Assembly: GCF_029894425.1 (NCBI RefSeq)
Contig: NZ_JARXYJ010000001.1
Span: 9,382,501 to 9,446,500 of the forward strand
DNA from: Streptomyces sp. SAI-127
Lineage (GTDB): Bacteria > Actinomycetota > Actinomycetes > Streptomycetales > Streptomycetaceae
Reading direction: 5' to 3'
DNA length: 64,000 bases
The notes beneath the pieces were generated by a model. It made no database searches. It had not been told where the DNA came from and saw nothing but the letters and a program-made list of their open reading frames with translations. Below are positions 32,145 through 40,490 of the stretch, piece by piece. The first letter of the stretch is position 1. Every line of letters starts with the position of its first letter. A program made the translations under genes and the position numbers.

Positions 32145-33161
32145 ATGCACAGCAGTCCCGTCGCGGCCGCACCCCTGGTCCGTGAACCCCTTCACGCTCC
32201 CGTCGCCCACCTCATCCGCGGTGGACTGATCGAGGGCACCCACTACGGTTCCGTCGTCGTCCTCGACGGCGACGGGGACGTCCGTTTCCAACTCGGCGAC
32301 ATCGAGGCCGCGTTCTATCCGCGGTCCGCGCTCAAGCCGGTCCAGGCCGTCGCCATGGTCCGGGCCGGGCTGCCGCTGGACGGCGAGCTCCTCTCGCTCA
32401 CCGCGGCCAGCCACTCCGGCGAGGAACGCCACCTCGCCGGGGCCCGGCGGATCCTGGAGCTCGCGGGTGTGTCCGAGGACGCCCTGCGCAACGTCCCGGA
32501 CATGCCGTTCGACCCGGCCGTGAGGGACGCGTGGATCCGGGAGGGCCGCGGGCCCTCGCGGCTCGCGCAGAACTGCTCCGGCAAGCACGCGGCGATGCTG
32601 TACACGTGCGTGCTCAACGACTGGCCACTCGAGGGGTACCTCGACCCCACGCATCCGCTCCAGCAGGCGATCGCCGAGATCGTCGAGGACCTGACCGGGC
32701 AGCGGATCGCGCGGGTGACCGTCGACGGGTGCGGTGCGCCCTTGTTCTCCGTCTCGCTGCACGGCCTTGCCCGGGCCGCCGCACGGATCACCTCGGCGGC
32801 TCCCGGTACTCCTGAGGCCCGGGTCGCCGACGCGATGCGGGAGCATGCCGAGATGGCGTCCGGGGCCGGGCGGGACGTGGCCGCGCTGATGAAGGCCGTG
32901 CCCGGACTGCTCGCGAAGGACGGGTTCGAGGGCGTGCAGGTCGCCGCGCTTCCGGATGGGCGCGCTGTCGCCGTGAAGATCTCCGACGGGGCGAATCGGG
33001 CGCGGGTGCCGGTTGCTGCGGCGGCGCTGGCGTGGGCCGGGGTTTCGCCGGATCTGCTCACGGAGTTCCAGGGGGAGGCGCTTCTTGGAGGCGGCCTCGA
33101 GGTCGGGTGTGTGCGGCCCGTTCGTTCGCTGGAGCCGGTTGTTGCCTCGGCGTGCGCCTAA
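32145..33161 (+). CDS. L-asparaginase II family protein
   Basis: This 338-residue protein is of the Rhizobium-type asparaginase II (AnsA-like) family, unrelated to the E. coli amidase fold. The family residues are visible: PRSALKPVQAVAMV near residue 60, the NCSGKHAAMLYTC block with the Ser-Lys pair near 145, and GVQVAALPDGRAVAVKISDG. It hydrolyses asparagine to aspartate and ammonia in the cytoplasm. The start at ATG 32145 lies behind AGGAAG. A GTG-initiated frame 36 bases upstream also exists but has no site. It lies between the permease and aspartase genes. Confidence 0.85.
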   Translation: MHSSPVAAAPLVREPLHAPVAHLIRGGLIEGTHYGSVVVLDGDGDVRFQLGDIEAAFYPRSALKPVQAVAMVRAGLPLDGELLSLTAASHSGEERHLAGARRILELAGVSEDALRNVPDMPFDPAVRDAWIREGRGPSRLAQNCSGKHAAMLYTCVLNDWPLEGYLDPTHPLQQAIAEIVEDLTGQRIARVTVDGCGAPLFSVSLHGLARAAARITSAAPGTPEARVADAMREHAEMASGAGRDVAALMKAVPGLLAKDGFEGVQVAALPDGRAVAVKISDGANRARVPVAAAALAWAGVSPDLLTEFQGEALLGGGLEVGCVRPVRSLEPVVASACA

Positions 33162-33177
33162 GGGCTCGGGCCGACAT

Positions 33178-33256
33178 GTCGTTGTGCGGCTGCAGGTCGC
33201 CTGTGGCTGGTCGCGCCCGCGCGGCGGAGCCGCACATCGATACAGTCCCGCGCCCC
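33178..33256. repeat. Streptomyces-type intergenic palindromic repeat between the asparaginase and aspA
   Basis: The stretch contains the stem GTGCGGCT (33184-33191)/AGCCGCAC (33228-33235) around GGCTGGTCGCGCCCGCGC. The motif TGTGGCTGGTCGCGCCC...GCGGCGGAGCCGCAC resembles a REP-like family scattered between genes of many Streptomyces (recognised from memory). It lies inside an apparent operon, where it could weaken read-through or stabilise the message. Confidence 0.45.
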
Positions 33257-33301
33257 TGAAAGATCTCACCTGACCCCCTTCAGACAAGGACCCGTACCCT
33301 C

Positions 33302-34714
33302 ATGACCGTCGTCATCCGCAGCGAGCACGACCTCCTCGGCGACCGCGACGTCCCCGCCGACGCCTACTGGGGTGTGCACACCCTGCGCGCCACCGAGAAC
33401 TTCCCCATCACCGGGACGCCGATCTCCGCCTACCCGCACCTCATCGACGCGCTCGCCGCCGTCAAGGAGGCAGCAGCTCTCGCCAATGAGGAGCTCGGGC
33501 TGCTGGAGCCCAGGAAGGCCGCCGCGATTGTCGAGGCCTGCCGGGAGATCCGGGACGGGAAGCTGCACGACCAGTTCGTGGTCGATGTGATCCAGGGCGG
33601 TGCCGGTACCTCGACCAACATGAACGCCAACGAGGTCGTGGCCAACCGGGCGCTGGAGCTGCTGGGGCACGAGAAAGGGCAGTACTCCTTCCTGCACCCC
33701 AACGAGGACGTCAACCTGGGCCAGTCGACCAATGACGTCTACCCGACCGCGGTCAAGATAGCGACGGTGTTCGCGGTACGTGGACTGCTCCAGGCGATGG
33801 CTGTACTGCAGGACGCGTTCGCCCGAAAGGCCGTGGAGTTCCGCGAGGTGCTCAAGATGGGCCGTACACAGTTGCAGGACGCGGTGCCCATGACGCTGGG
33901 TCAAGAGTTCTCGGCCTATGCCGTCATGATTGACGAGGATCGGTCCCGTCTTGACGAGGCCGTCGAGTTGATCCATGAGATCAACCTGGGTGCCACGGCG
34001 ATCGGGACAGGACTCAATGCTCCCGTCGGGTACGCCGAGGCCGCCCGGCGTCACCTGGCCGCCATCACCGGGCTGCCGCTGGTGACCGCGGCCAACCTGG
34101 TGGAGGCGACGCAGGACTGCGGTGCGTTCGTGCAGATGTCCGGTGTGCTCAAGCGGGTCGCGGTGAAGTTGTCGAAGAGCTGCAACGACCTGCGGCTGCT
34201 GTCGTCGGGGCCGCGCGCGGGGCTGGGTGAGATCAACCTGCCGCCGGTGCAGGCGGGTTCGTCGATCATGCCGGGGAAGGTCAACCCGGTGATCCCCGAG
34301 GTAGTCAACCAGGTCGCCTTCGAGGTGATCGGCAACGACGTGACCATCACGATGGCGGCGGAGGCGGGACAGCTCCAGCTCAACGCGTTCGAGCCGATCA
34401 TCCTGCACTCCCTGTCGGAGTCCATCACCCACCTGCGCGCGGCCTGCCTCACGCTCGCCGAACGCTGCGTGGACGGCATCACCGCCAACACCGAGGCGCT
34501 GCGCCGGACGGTCGAGAACTCCATCGGCCTGGTCACCGCCCTCAACCCGCACATCGGGTACACGGCTGCCACCGACATCGCCAAGGAGGCCCTCGCCAGC
34601 GGCCGGGGAGTGGCCGAACTCGTCCTCGAGAAGGGTCTGCTGCCGGCCGAGCGGCTGGCGGATCTCCTGCGTCCGGAGGTACTCGCCGGCAGCGGCCCGG
34701 CACGGGCGATCTGA
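33302..34714 (+). CDS. aspA: Aspartate ammonia-lyase
   Basis: This 470-residue tetrameric enzyme of the aspartase/fumarase superfamily converts aspartate to fumarate and ammonia. It is full length. The signature loop GSSIMPGKVNP near residue 320 carries the catalytic Ser. Other family blocks are AGTSTNMNANEVVANRA near 100, HPNEDVNLGQSTNDVYPTA near 140 and RTQLQDAVPMTLGQEF near 185. The TSTNMN and STND pieces bind the alpha-carboxylate. With the permease and asparaginase it completes asparagine degradation into the TCA cycle. The intergenic repeat separates it from the previous gene. Confidence 0.95.
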   Translation: MTVVIRSEHDLLGDRDVPADAYWGVHTLRATENFPITGTPISAYPHLIDALAAVKEAAALANEELGLLEPRKAAAIVEACREIRDGKLHDQFVVDVIQGGAGTSTNMNANEVVANRALELLGHEKGQYSFLHPNEDVNLGQSTNDVYPTAVKIATVFAVRGLLQAMAVLQDAFARKAVEFREVLKMGRTQLQDAVPMTLGQEFSAYAVMIDEDRSRLDEAVELIHEINLGATAIGTGLNAPVGYAEAARRHLAAITGLPLVTAANLVEATQDCGAFVQMSGVLKRVAVKLSKSCNDLRLLSSGPRAGLGEINLPPVQAGSSIMPGKVNPVIPEVVNQVAFEVIGNDVTITMAAEAGQLQLNAFEPIILHSLSESITHLRAACLTLAERCVDGITANTEALRRTVENSIGLVTALNPHIGYTAATDIAKEALASGRGVAELVLEKGLLPAERLADLLRPEVLAGSGPARAI

Positions 34715-35037
34715 CGGGCGGTCTCCTCGTGCCGCGTGAGTCCCGGTGTGCCGCGCCGCACCGACACGCGAAGCCGTCACACCCAGGGGTGAACCGCGCC
34801 GGGGGTGGTGCACCCGACACATCCGAGTGGTGGCGGGAGGACGGGAGTCAGCGCCCCCTCGGGCGGTACCCGCTGATCGGCGCAGCCCGTGTCGTTATTG
34901 CCGGTAAAGTCTTATTAATACTCATATCGTGAATTGTGCGGCCTTCGAAACAGGCCGTCTCCTGTCCTGGTGGAAGACCCTGCACACTCTGCGCCGGGCG
35001 GAGCGATGGAATCCCTTCGGTGAGTCCAGGAGAATTC
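34715..35037 (+). promoter_or_regulatory. Intergenic region with AT-rich promoter segment before the sugar-nucleotide locus
   Basis: These 323 bases carry no gene. Positions 34891-34935 are strikingly AT-rich for this genome (TTATTGCCGGTAAAGTCTTA, then TTAATACTCATATCGTG). Possible pairs are TTATTG at 34895 with AATACT at 34917 (16-base spacing), or TTGCCG at 34898 with TCATAT at 34922 (18-base spacing). A CAGGAGA ribosome site precedes the ATG at 35038. Confidence 0.45.
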
Positions 35038-36069
35038 ATGCGTGTGGCCGTGACAGGTGGCGGCGGTTTTCTCGGTTCGCATCTCTGCGAAGCACTCCTT
35101 CGGCGCGGCGACGAAGTCGTGTGCCTCGACGACTTCTCGACCGGCGACCCGGCGAACATCGCCCCCTTTCTCGGAGACCCGGCTTTCGAACTCGTCCGCG
35201 GGGACGTCAGTCTGTCCGTGGAGGTGTCGGGCACCGTCGACGCGGTGGCCCACCTCGCCAGCCCCGCCTCGCCTCCCGACTACCTCGCCCGCCCGCTGGA
35301 GACGCTCGCCGTGGGCAGCCGAGGTACGGAGAACGCGCTGCTGCTCGCGGCACGCCACGACGCCCGCTTCGTCCTCGCCTCCACGAGCGAGGTGTACGGA
35401 GACCCGGAGGTACACCCTCAGGACGAGACGTACTGGGGCCATGTCAATCCCGTCGGACCGCGCAGCGTCTATGACGAGGCGAAAAGGTTCTCCGAAGCAC
35501 TGACCCAGGCCTACCGGACGAACCGCGGAACGAACACGGGAATCGTGCGGATCTTCAACACCTATGGTCCGCGCATGCGCCCGCACGACGGCCGGGTCGT
35601 CTCCAGCTTCGTCGTCCAGGCCCTCGCCCAGGAGCCGTTGACCGTGTACGGAGACGGAAAGCAGACCCGCAGTTTCTGCTACGTCGACGACCTGGTGCGC
35701 GGGATCGTCGCCATGCTCGACCACGACGAACCCGGACCGGTCAACCTCGGGAATCCCGTCGAACTGACGGTCCTGCAACTCGCCGAACTCGTTCTCGACC
35801 TCACGGGATCGCAGGCCGAGATCCAGTTCCACTCGCTGCCGGTCGACGACCCCACCCGCCGTCGGCCCGCGATCGCCCGAGCGGCGCAGCGGCTGGGCTG
35901 GAGCCCCGAGGTCGGCATCGAGGACGGTCTGCGGCGAACGGTGGAGTGGTTCGCCTCCCGGCCGGACGACATCGCCGCCGCGCTCTCCGCGATCCGGGGC
36001 GGGCAGCAGGACGGCGTCGTCACGGCGGCCTCCTGCGGGGTCGGCGCAACCGTCGCCGCCGCGTCGTGA
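35038..36069 (+). CDS. UDP-glucuronate decarboxylase (UDP-xylose synthase-like), extended SDR
   Basis: This 343-residue extended short-chain dehydrogenase has a Rossmann glycine motif GGGGFLGSHL, the active-site loop STSEVYGDP and a YDEAK catalytic Tyr/Lys. The blocks VHPQDETYWGHVNPVGPRS and RIFNTYGPRM match UDP-glucuronate decarboxylases (UXS) rather than the dTDP-glucose 4,6-dehydratase branch. It should decarboxylate UDP-glucuronate to UDP-xylose, with NAD+ recycled. The start follows CAGGAG. Its stop overlaps the GTG of the GT2 synthase. Ugd, which makes the substrate UDP-glucuronate, is the fourth gene of the group. Confidence 0.88.
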   Translation: MRVAVTGGGGFLGSHLCEALLRRGDEVVCLDDFSTGDPANIAPFLGDPAFELVRGDVSLSVEVSGTVDAVAHLASPASPPDYLARPLETLAVGSRGTENALLLAARHDARFVLASTSEVYGDPEVHPQDETYWGHVNPVGPRSVYDEAKRFSEALTQAYRTNRGTNTGIVRIFNTYGPRMRPHDGRVVSSFVVQALAQEPLTVYGDGKQTRSFCYVDDLVRGIVAMLDHDEPGPVNLGNPVELTVLQLAELVLDLTGSQAEIQFHSLPVDDPTRRRPAIARAAQRLGWSPEVGIEDGLRRTVEWFASRPDDIAAALSAIRGGQQDGVVTAASCGVGATVAAAS

Positions 36070-37937
36070 CCCAGACGGATCACGGCAGGACGCCCGGCAC
36101 CGCCCTGGACGGTGCTCCGGATGCGGCGCACACCGACGAGGCGATGCTGAGAAGCCACCTGCGGACCCTCTCGGCGGGCAACGTCGTCGACATGCCCGCC
36201 GACGGACCGGTTTTCGCCAAACCGCGCAAACGACTCACGCCCGGGCCCGCGTCCTGCGTTCCACGGCTGGGGCGCCTCGACCAGATGAAGGTGTCCCTGC
36301 TCGCGGTGGGCTGGTGGGCCGCCCTCGTCACCTTCTGGGAGTGGTGGCTGCGTCCGGAACACCGGATCGGCCTGGTGGGCTTCGCGGTGAACAGCGCCCT
36401 CCTGCTGTACCTGTCCGTGCTGCCGCTGTACTTCGTCGTCGTGATGGTCAGGCTGCGCACCTTCGACCCCGCCGTCGAGGTGCCCCGGCTGCGGACCGCG
36501 TTCGTGGTGACCCGGGCACCGTCGGAGCCCTGGCCGGTCGCCCGCACCACCCTGAGCGCGATGCTGCGCCAGGAATTCCCGCACCCCTACGACGTATGGC
36601 TGTGCGACGAGGACCCGAGCCAGGAGATCCTCGACTGGTGCGAGGCCAACGCCGTGCGCGTGTCCTGCCGCCGCGGTGTCGCGTCGTACCACCGCGACGT
36701 CTGGCCCCGCCGCACCCGGTGCAAGGAGGGCAACCTCGCGCACTTCTACGACCACTGGGGCTACTCCGACTACGACGTGGTCGCCCAGCTCGACGTCGAC
36801 CACGTACCGCACCCCCGCTACCTGGGGGAAGTGGTCCGGCCGTTCGCCGACCCGGCGGTCGGCTACGTCGCCGCACCCAGCGTGTGCGACGCCAACGCCC
36901 GCTCCTCGTGGTCGGCGCGCGGACGGCTGTACCGCGAGGCCACCTTCCACGGACCGATGCAACTGGGCCACTCCGACGGTCTGGCACCGCTGTGCATCGG
37001 TTCCCACTACGCCGTACGGACCCGCGCCCTCCAGGACATCGGCGGGCTCGGTCCCGAACTGGCCGAGGACTTCGCCACCACGTTCCTGCTGAACTCGGCG
37101 GGCTGGCACGGGGCGTTCGCCATCGACGCGGAGGCGCACGGCGACGGGCCCATCACCTTCGCCGCCATGGCGACACAGGAGTTCCAGTGGTCGCGGAGCC
37201 TGGTGTACATGCTGCTGGGCATGCTCCCGAAGCATCTGTGGCGCATGCCCGGCCGGCTGCGGATCCGCTTCGCCTTCGCCCTCTCCTACTATCCGCTGCT
37301 CGCGCTGACGACCACCACCGGCCTGCTGCTGCCGCCGATCGCCGCGATCACCGGCCAGCCCTGGATCAACGTGAACTACGGCGCTTTCCTCCTGCACTTC
37401 TGGGCCATGTCGTTCTTCCTGATCCTGCTCACCTGGCTGCTGCGCAGACGCGGCCTGCTGCGCCCCGTCGACGCGCCGCTGCTGAGCTGGGAGGGCTGGC
37501 TGTTCGGGCTGACCCGCTGGCCGTGGGTGGCCTGGGGAGCCGCGGCCGCGCTGGTGCAGCGCCTGAGGCCGAGCAAGGTCGTCTTCAAGGTGACGCCCAA
37601 GGTCCGCGAAGGCATGGAGCCGTTGCCGCTGCGCCTGATGCTCCCCTACCTCCTGATCACCGTCGTCCTGTCCGGCGCGGCCGTGGTCGGCCAGCTGACC
37701 GGCCCCGCCGTCGGCTATGTGTTCCTGTGTCTCCTCGGCTCGCTGTCCTACGCGCTGGTGACCCTCGCCGTCAGCGTGCTGCACATCCGTGAGACCGCCA
37801 GGTCCGCGGGTGTGGGAGTGCACCGGGCGCTGCGGACGGCGATCCTGCCGCTGGCCTCGGGTCTCGTCGTGCTCGTGCCGCTGGGTTTCGCGCTGATGCT
37901 GTTCCCGACCTATGTGCGGGGGTTCCTTTCCGGCTGA
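36066..37937 (+). CDS. Membrane-embedded family 2 glycosyltransferase, cellulose-synthase-like
   Basis: This 623-residue processive glycosyltransferase has two N-terminal helices, a cytoplasmic GT-A domain (about residues 140-380) and four to six C-terminal helices. Active-site motifs are CDEDPS (first Asp), QLDVDHVPHPRYL with the DxD and ELAEDFATT with the TED-like catalytic acid. The QxxRW product-gate motif of cellulose synthases appears as QEFQWSRS, with Gln replacing Arg. It has no PilZ domain, so cyclic-di-GMP control through BcsA-like binding is not expected. The substrate is not clear: the neighbours make UDP-glucuronate and UDP-xylose and their C4 epimers. It overlaps the UXS stop. 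Confidence 0.9.
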   Translation: MTQTDHGRTPGTALDGAPDAAHTDEAMLRSHLRTLSAGNVVDMPADGPVFAKPRKRLTPGPASCVPRLGRLDQMKVSLLAVGWWAALVTFWEWWLRPEHRIGLVGFAVNSALLLYLSVLPLYFVVVMVRLRTFDPAVEVPRLRTAFVVTRAPSEPWPVARTTLSAMLRQEFPHPYDVWLCDEDPSQEILDWCEANAVRVSCRRGVASYHRDVWPRRTRCKEGNLAHFYDHWGYSDYDVVAQLDVDHVPHPRYLGEVVRPFADPAVGYVAAPSVCDANARSSWSARGRLYREATFHGPMQLGHSDGLAPLCIGSHYAVRTRALQDIGGLGPELAEDFATTFLLNSAGWHGAFAIDAEAHGDGPITFAAMATQEFQWSRSLVYMLLGMLPKHLWRMPGRLRIRFAFALSYYPLLALTTTTGLLLPPIAAITGQPWINVNYGAFLLHFWAMSFFLILLTWLLRRRGLLRPVDAPLLSWEGWLFGLTRWPWVAWGAAAALVQRLRPSKVVFKVTPKVREGMEPLPLRLMLPYLLITVVLSGAAVVGQLTGPAVGYVFLCLLGSLSYALVTLAVSVLHIRETARSAGVGVHRALRTAILPLASGLVVLVPLGFALMLFPTYVRGFLSG

Positions 37938-38002
37938 GGCCGGTGGCCGCCCGGAGCCCCGCCCGCAACGTCCCACTCCTTTGACGAAGAACGAGGTTCC
38001 CG

Positions 38003-39025
38003 ATGACCGAAACCGTCCTGGTGACCGGTGGCGCCGGCTTCATCGGCAGCCACACCTGCGTCGAACTGCTCGCCCACGGCTACGAAGTCGTCGTCGTCGA
38101 CAACCACGTCAACAGCTCTCCCCACGCCCTGGAGCGCATCACGAAGACCGCGGGCCGACCGCTCGCCGCCGCCTACCAGGTCGACGTGCGCGACCGATCC
38201 GCCCTCGCGCAGGTGTTCACCACGCATCAGGTGGACGCGGTCATCCATTTCGCCGCCCACAAGGCGGTCGGGGAGTCGGTGGCGCTGCCGGTCGAGTACT
38301 ACGACACGAACGTGGGCGGCACCTGCGCACTGCTGTCGGTCATGCACGAGCACGCCGTCCGCCGGCTGGTCTTCTCCTCGTCGTGCTCCGTCTACGGCGA
38401 CGCGCGGACCGTGCCCCTGACCGAGCAGAGCCCCGTGGCGCCCACGAATCCCTACGCCCGCACCAAGCTGACGTGCGAGCGGATCCTGGAGGACGTCTGC
38501 GCCCGTCTGACGGACATGAAGGTGCTCGCCCTGCGCTACTTCAACCCGGTCGGAGCCCACCCCGCCGGACTGCTCGGGGAGGACCCGCAGGGCGTCCCCG
38601 ACAACGTCATGCCGTATGTCGCCCAGGTCGCCGTGGGCCGACGGGAGCGGCTGAACGTCTTCGGGGACGACTACCCCACGCCGGACGGCACCGGAGTGCG
38701 GGACTACATCCACGTCATGGATGTCGCCGAAGGACACCGGGTGGCCCTCCAGCACCTGGACGACCGCACGGGCATGCGGGTGTTCAACCTGGGCACGGGC
38801 ACCGGCACCTCCGTCCTGCAACTGGTCGCGGCCTTCGCAGAGGCGAGCGGCCGGCCCATTCCCTACCAGGTCGTCGACCGCCGACCCGGCGACGTCGCCG
38901 AGCTCGTCGCCGACGCGAGCGCGGTGGCCGAGGCCTGGGACTGGACCACCACGCGTGACCTCGCCGCCATGTGCCGTGACGCCTGGCGGTTCCAGGAACT
39001 CAACCCCCACGGCTACGCCCGCTGA
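38003..39025 (+). CDS. galE: UDP-glucose 4-epimerase
   Basis: This 340-residue extended SDR has the glycine motif GGAGFIGSHTC, the SSCSVYG catalytic Ser/Thr loop and the YARTK Tyr-Lys pair. GalE blocks include DAVIHFAAHKAVGESV, LRYFNPVGAHPAGLLGEDP and GDDYPTPDGTGVRDYIHVMD. It interconverts UDP-glucose and UDP-galactose via a 4-keto intermediate. In this locus it may instead act on UDP-xylose or UDP-glucuronate to give UDP-arabinose or UDP-galacturonate; the sequence alone does not decide. It lies between the GT2 synthase and the UDP-glucose dehydrogenase, 65 bases after the former. Confidence 0.92.
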   Translation: MTETVLVTGGAGFIGSHTCVELLAHGYEVVVVDNHVNSSPHALERITKTAGRPLAAAYQVDVRDRSALAQVFTTHQVDAVIHFAAHKAVGESVALPVEYYDTNVGGTCALLSVMHEHAVRRLVFSSSCSVYGDARTVPLTEQSPVAPTNPYARTKLTCERILEDVCARLTDMKVLALRYFNPVGAHPAGLLGEDPQGVPDNVMPYVAQVAVGRRERLNVFGDDYPTPDGTGVRDYIHVMDVAEGHRVALQHLDDRTGMRVFNLGTGTGTSVLQLVAAFAEASGRPIPYQVVDRRPGDVAELVADASAVAEAWDWTTTRDLAAMCRDAWRFQELNPHGYAR

Positions 39026-39062
39026 CCCGTCGACTCGGCGGCCCCAAGACAGGAGTACTCCC

Positions 39063-40490
39063 ATGCGGTTGACCGTGATCGGTACGGGCTACCTAGGAGC
39101 CGTGCACGCCGCGTGCATGGCGGACATCGGACACGACGTCCTCGGTGTCGACACCGACAGCGGGAAGATCGCGGCGCTGGCGGCAGGCCGGGCGCCCTTC
39201 TTCGAACCCGGCCTGCCGGAGATCCTCATCCGCAACACCCGGGCCGGGCGGCTGCGTTTCACCACCTCCCTGCAGGAGGCCGCCGACTTCGCGGACGTGC
39301 ACTTCGTGTGCGTCGGCACACCGCAACGCGCCGACTCCCTCGCCGCCGACCTGCGCCATGTCGAGGCGGTCGTCGACGGTCTGGCACCGCTTCTCACCCG
39401 CGACAGCCTCATCGTCGGAAAATCGACCGTGCCGGTGGGCACCACCCGGACGCTCACCCGCAGGGTGACCTCCCAGGTCCGCCCGGGCGTCGACGCCGAG
39501 GTGGCCTGGAACCCGGAGTTCCTGCGCGAGGGATTCGCCGTCCAGGACACGCTGCGCCCCGACCGGCTGGTCGTGGGAGTCACCTCGCCCCACGCCGACC
39601 GGACACTGCGCGACGTCTACGAACCGATGCTGCGGGCCGGTGTCGCCTACGTCAGCACCGATCCGGCCACCGCGGAGCTGGTGAAGGTCGCCGCCAACTC
39701 CTTCCTGGCGACGAAGATCTCCTTCATCAACGCCATGGCGGAGGTGTGTGACGCCTCGGGCGCCGATGTGGTGACCCTGTCCGAGGCCCTCGGCCATGAC
39801 GCCCGCATCGGGCGTGCCTTCCTGTCCGCGGGCCTCGGGTTCGGCGGCGGCTGTCTGCCCAAGGACATCCGCGCGTTCCTCGCTCGGGCCGAGGAACTGC
39901 AGGTGGGGGAGGCCGTGTCCTTCCTGCACCAGGTCGACCAGATCAACCACCGGCAGCGGCGGCGGACCGTCGACCTGGCCCGGCTGCTCCTGGGCGGTGA
40001 GTTCGCCGGACGGCGGGTCGCGGTGCTGGGCGCCACGTTCAAACCCGACAGCGACGACGTGCGGGACTCGCCGGCGCTGGCCGTCGCCGCGGAGATCGTC
40101 GCCCAGGGCGCCGACGTCCGCGTGCACGATCCGGAGGGCATCGACAACGCGCGGCTGGCACTGCCCGGACCGTCCTACGCCACGGACGTCATGGAGGCGT
40201 GCCGGGACGCGGATCTGGTGCTGCACCTGACCGAGTGGCGCCAGTACCGGGCACTGGACCCGGTGAAGCTGTCCCAGGTGGTCCGGGCCCCGCGGATGAT
40301 CGACGCGCGCAACGCCCTGGACCCGGTCCTGTGGCGGGAGGCCGGCTGGCACGTCCGCGCCCTGGGCCGCCCGGTCCACGTTCCGACGCCGGGGCCGGGC
40401 GACACCCTTCGGGTGACGATCCCTCAGGCGGGCGGACCGGTCTCCACGGCTCCCACGCCGGGCGATCCGCTCAGCGGCGCTCCGAAGTAG
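39063..40490 (+). CDS. UDP-glucose 6-dehydrogenase
   Basis: This 475-residue NAD-dependent enzyme makes UDP-glucuronate from UDP-glucose. The dinucleotide site is VIGTGYLGAVHA, the substrate domain includes STVPVGTTRTL, WNPEFLREGFAVQD and the Lys of AELVKVAANSF, and the catalytic Cys is at about residue 264 in GFGGGCLPKD. The C-terminal UDP-binding domain has VAVLGATFKPDSDDVRDSPAL. The C-terminal tail of about 35 residues, rich in Pro and Gly, is unlike the family. Its last 67 bases overlap the convergent beta-helix gene. It feeds the UXS enzyme and possibly the GT2 synthase. Confidence 0.94.
   Translation: MRLTVIGTGYLGAVHAACMADIGHDVLGVDTDSGKIAALAAGRAPFFEPGLPEILIRNTRAGRLRFTTSLQEAADFADVHFVCVGTPQRADSLAADLRHVEAVVDGLAPLLTRDSLIVGKSTVPVGTTRTLTRRVTSQVRPGVDAEVAWNPEFLREGFAVQDTLRPDRLVVGVTSPHADRTLRDVYEPMLRAGVAYVSTDPATAELVKVAANSFLATKISFINAMAEVCDASGADVVTLSEALGHDARIGRAFLSAGLGFGGGCLPKDIRAFLARAEELQVGEAVSFLHQVDQINHRQRRRTVDLARLLLGGEFAGRRVAVLGATFKPDSDDVRDSPALAVAAEIVAQGADVRVHDPEGIDNARLALPGPSYATDVMEACRDADLVLHLTEWRQYRALDPVKLSQVVRAPRMIDARNALDPVLWREAGWHVRALGRPVHVPTPGPGDTLRVTIPQAGGPVSTAPTPGDPLSGAPK

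Noticed and set aside
35679..37976. A 765-codon minus-strand frame opposite the GT2 synthase gene
   Set aside because: It is antisense to a well-supported gene with intact active-site motifs.
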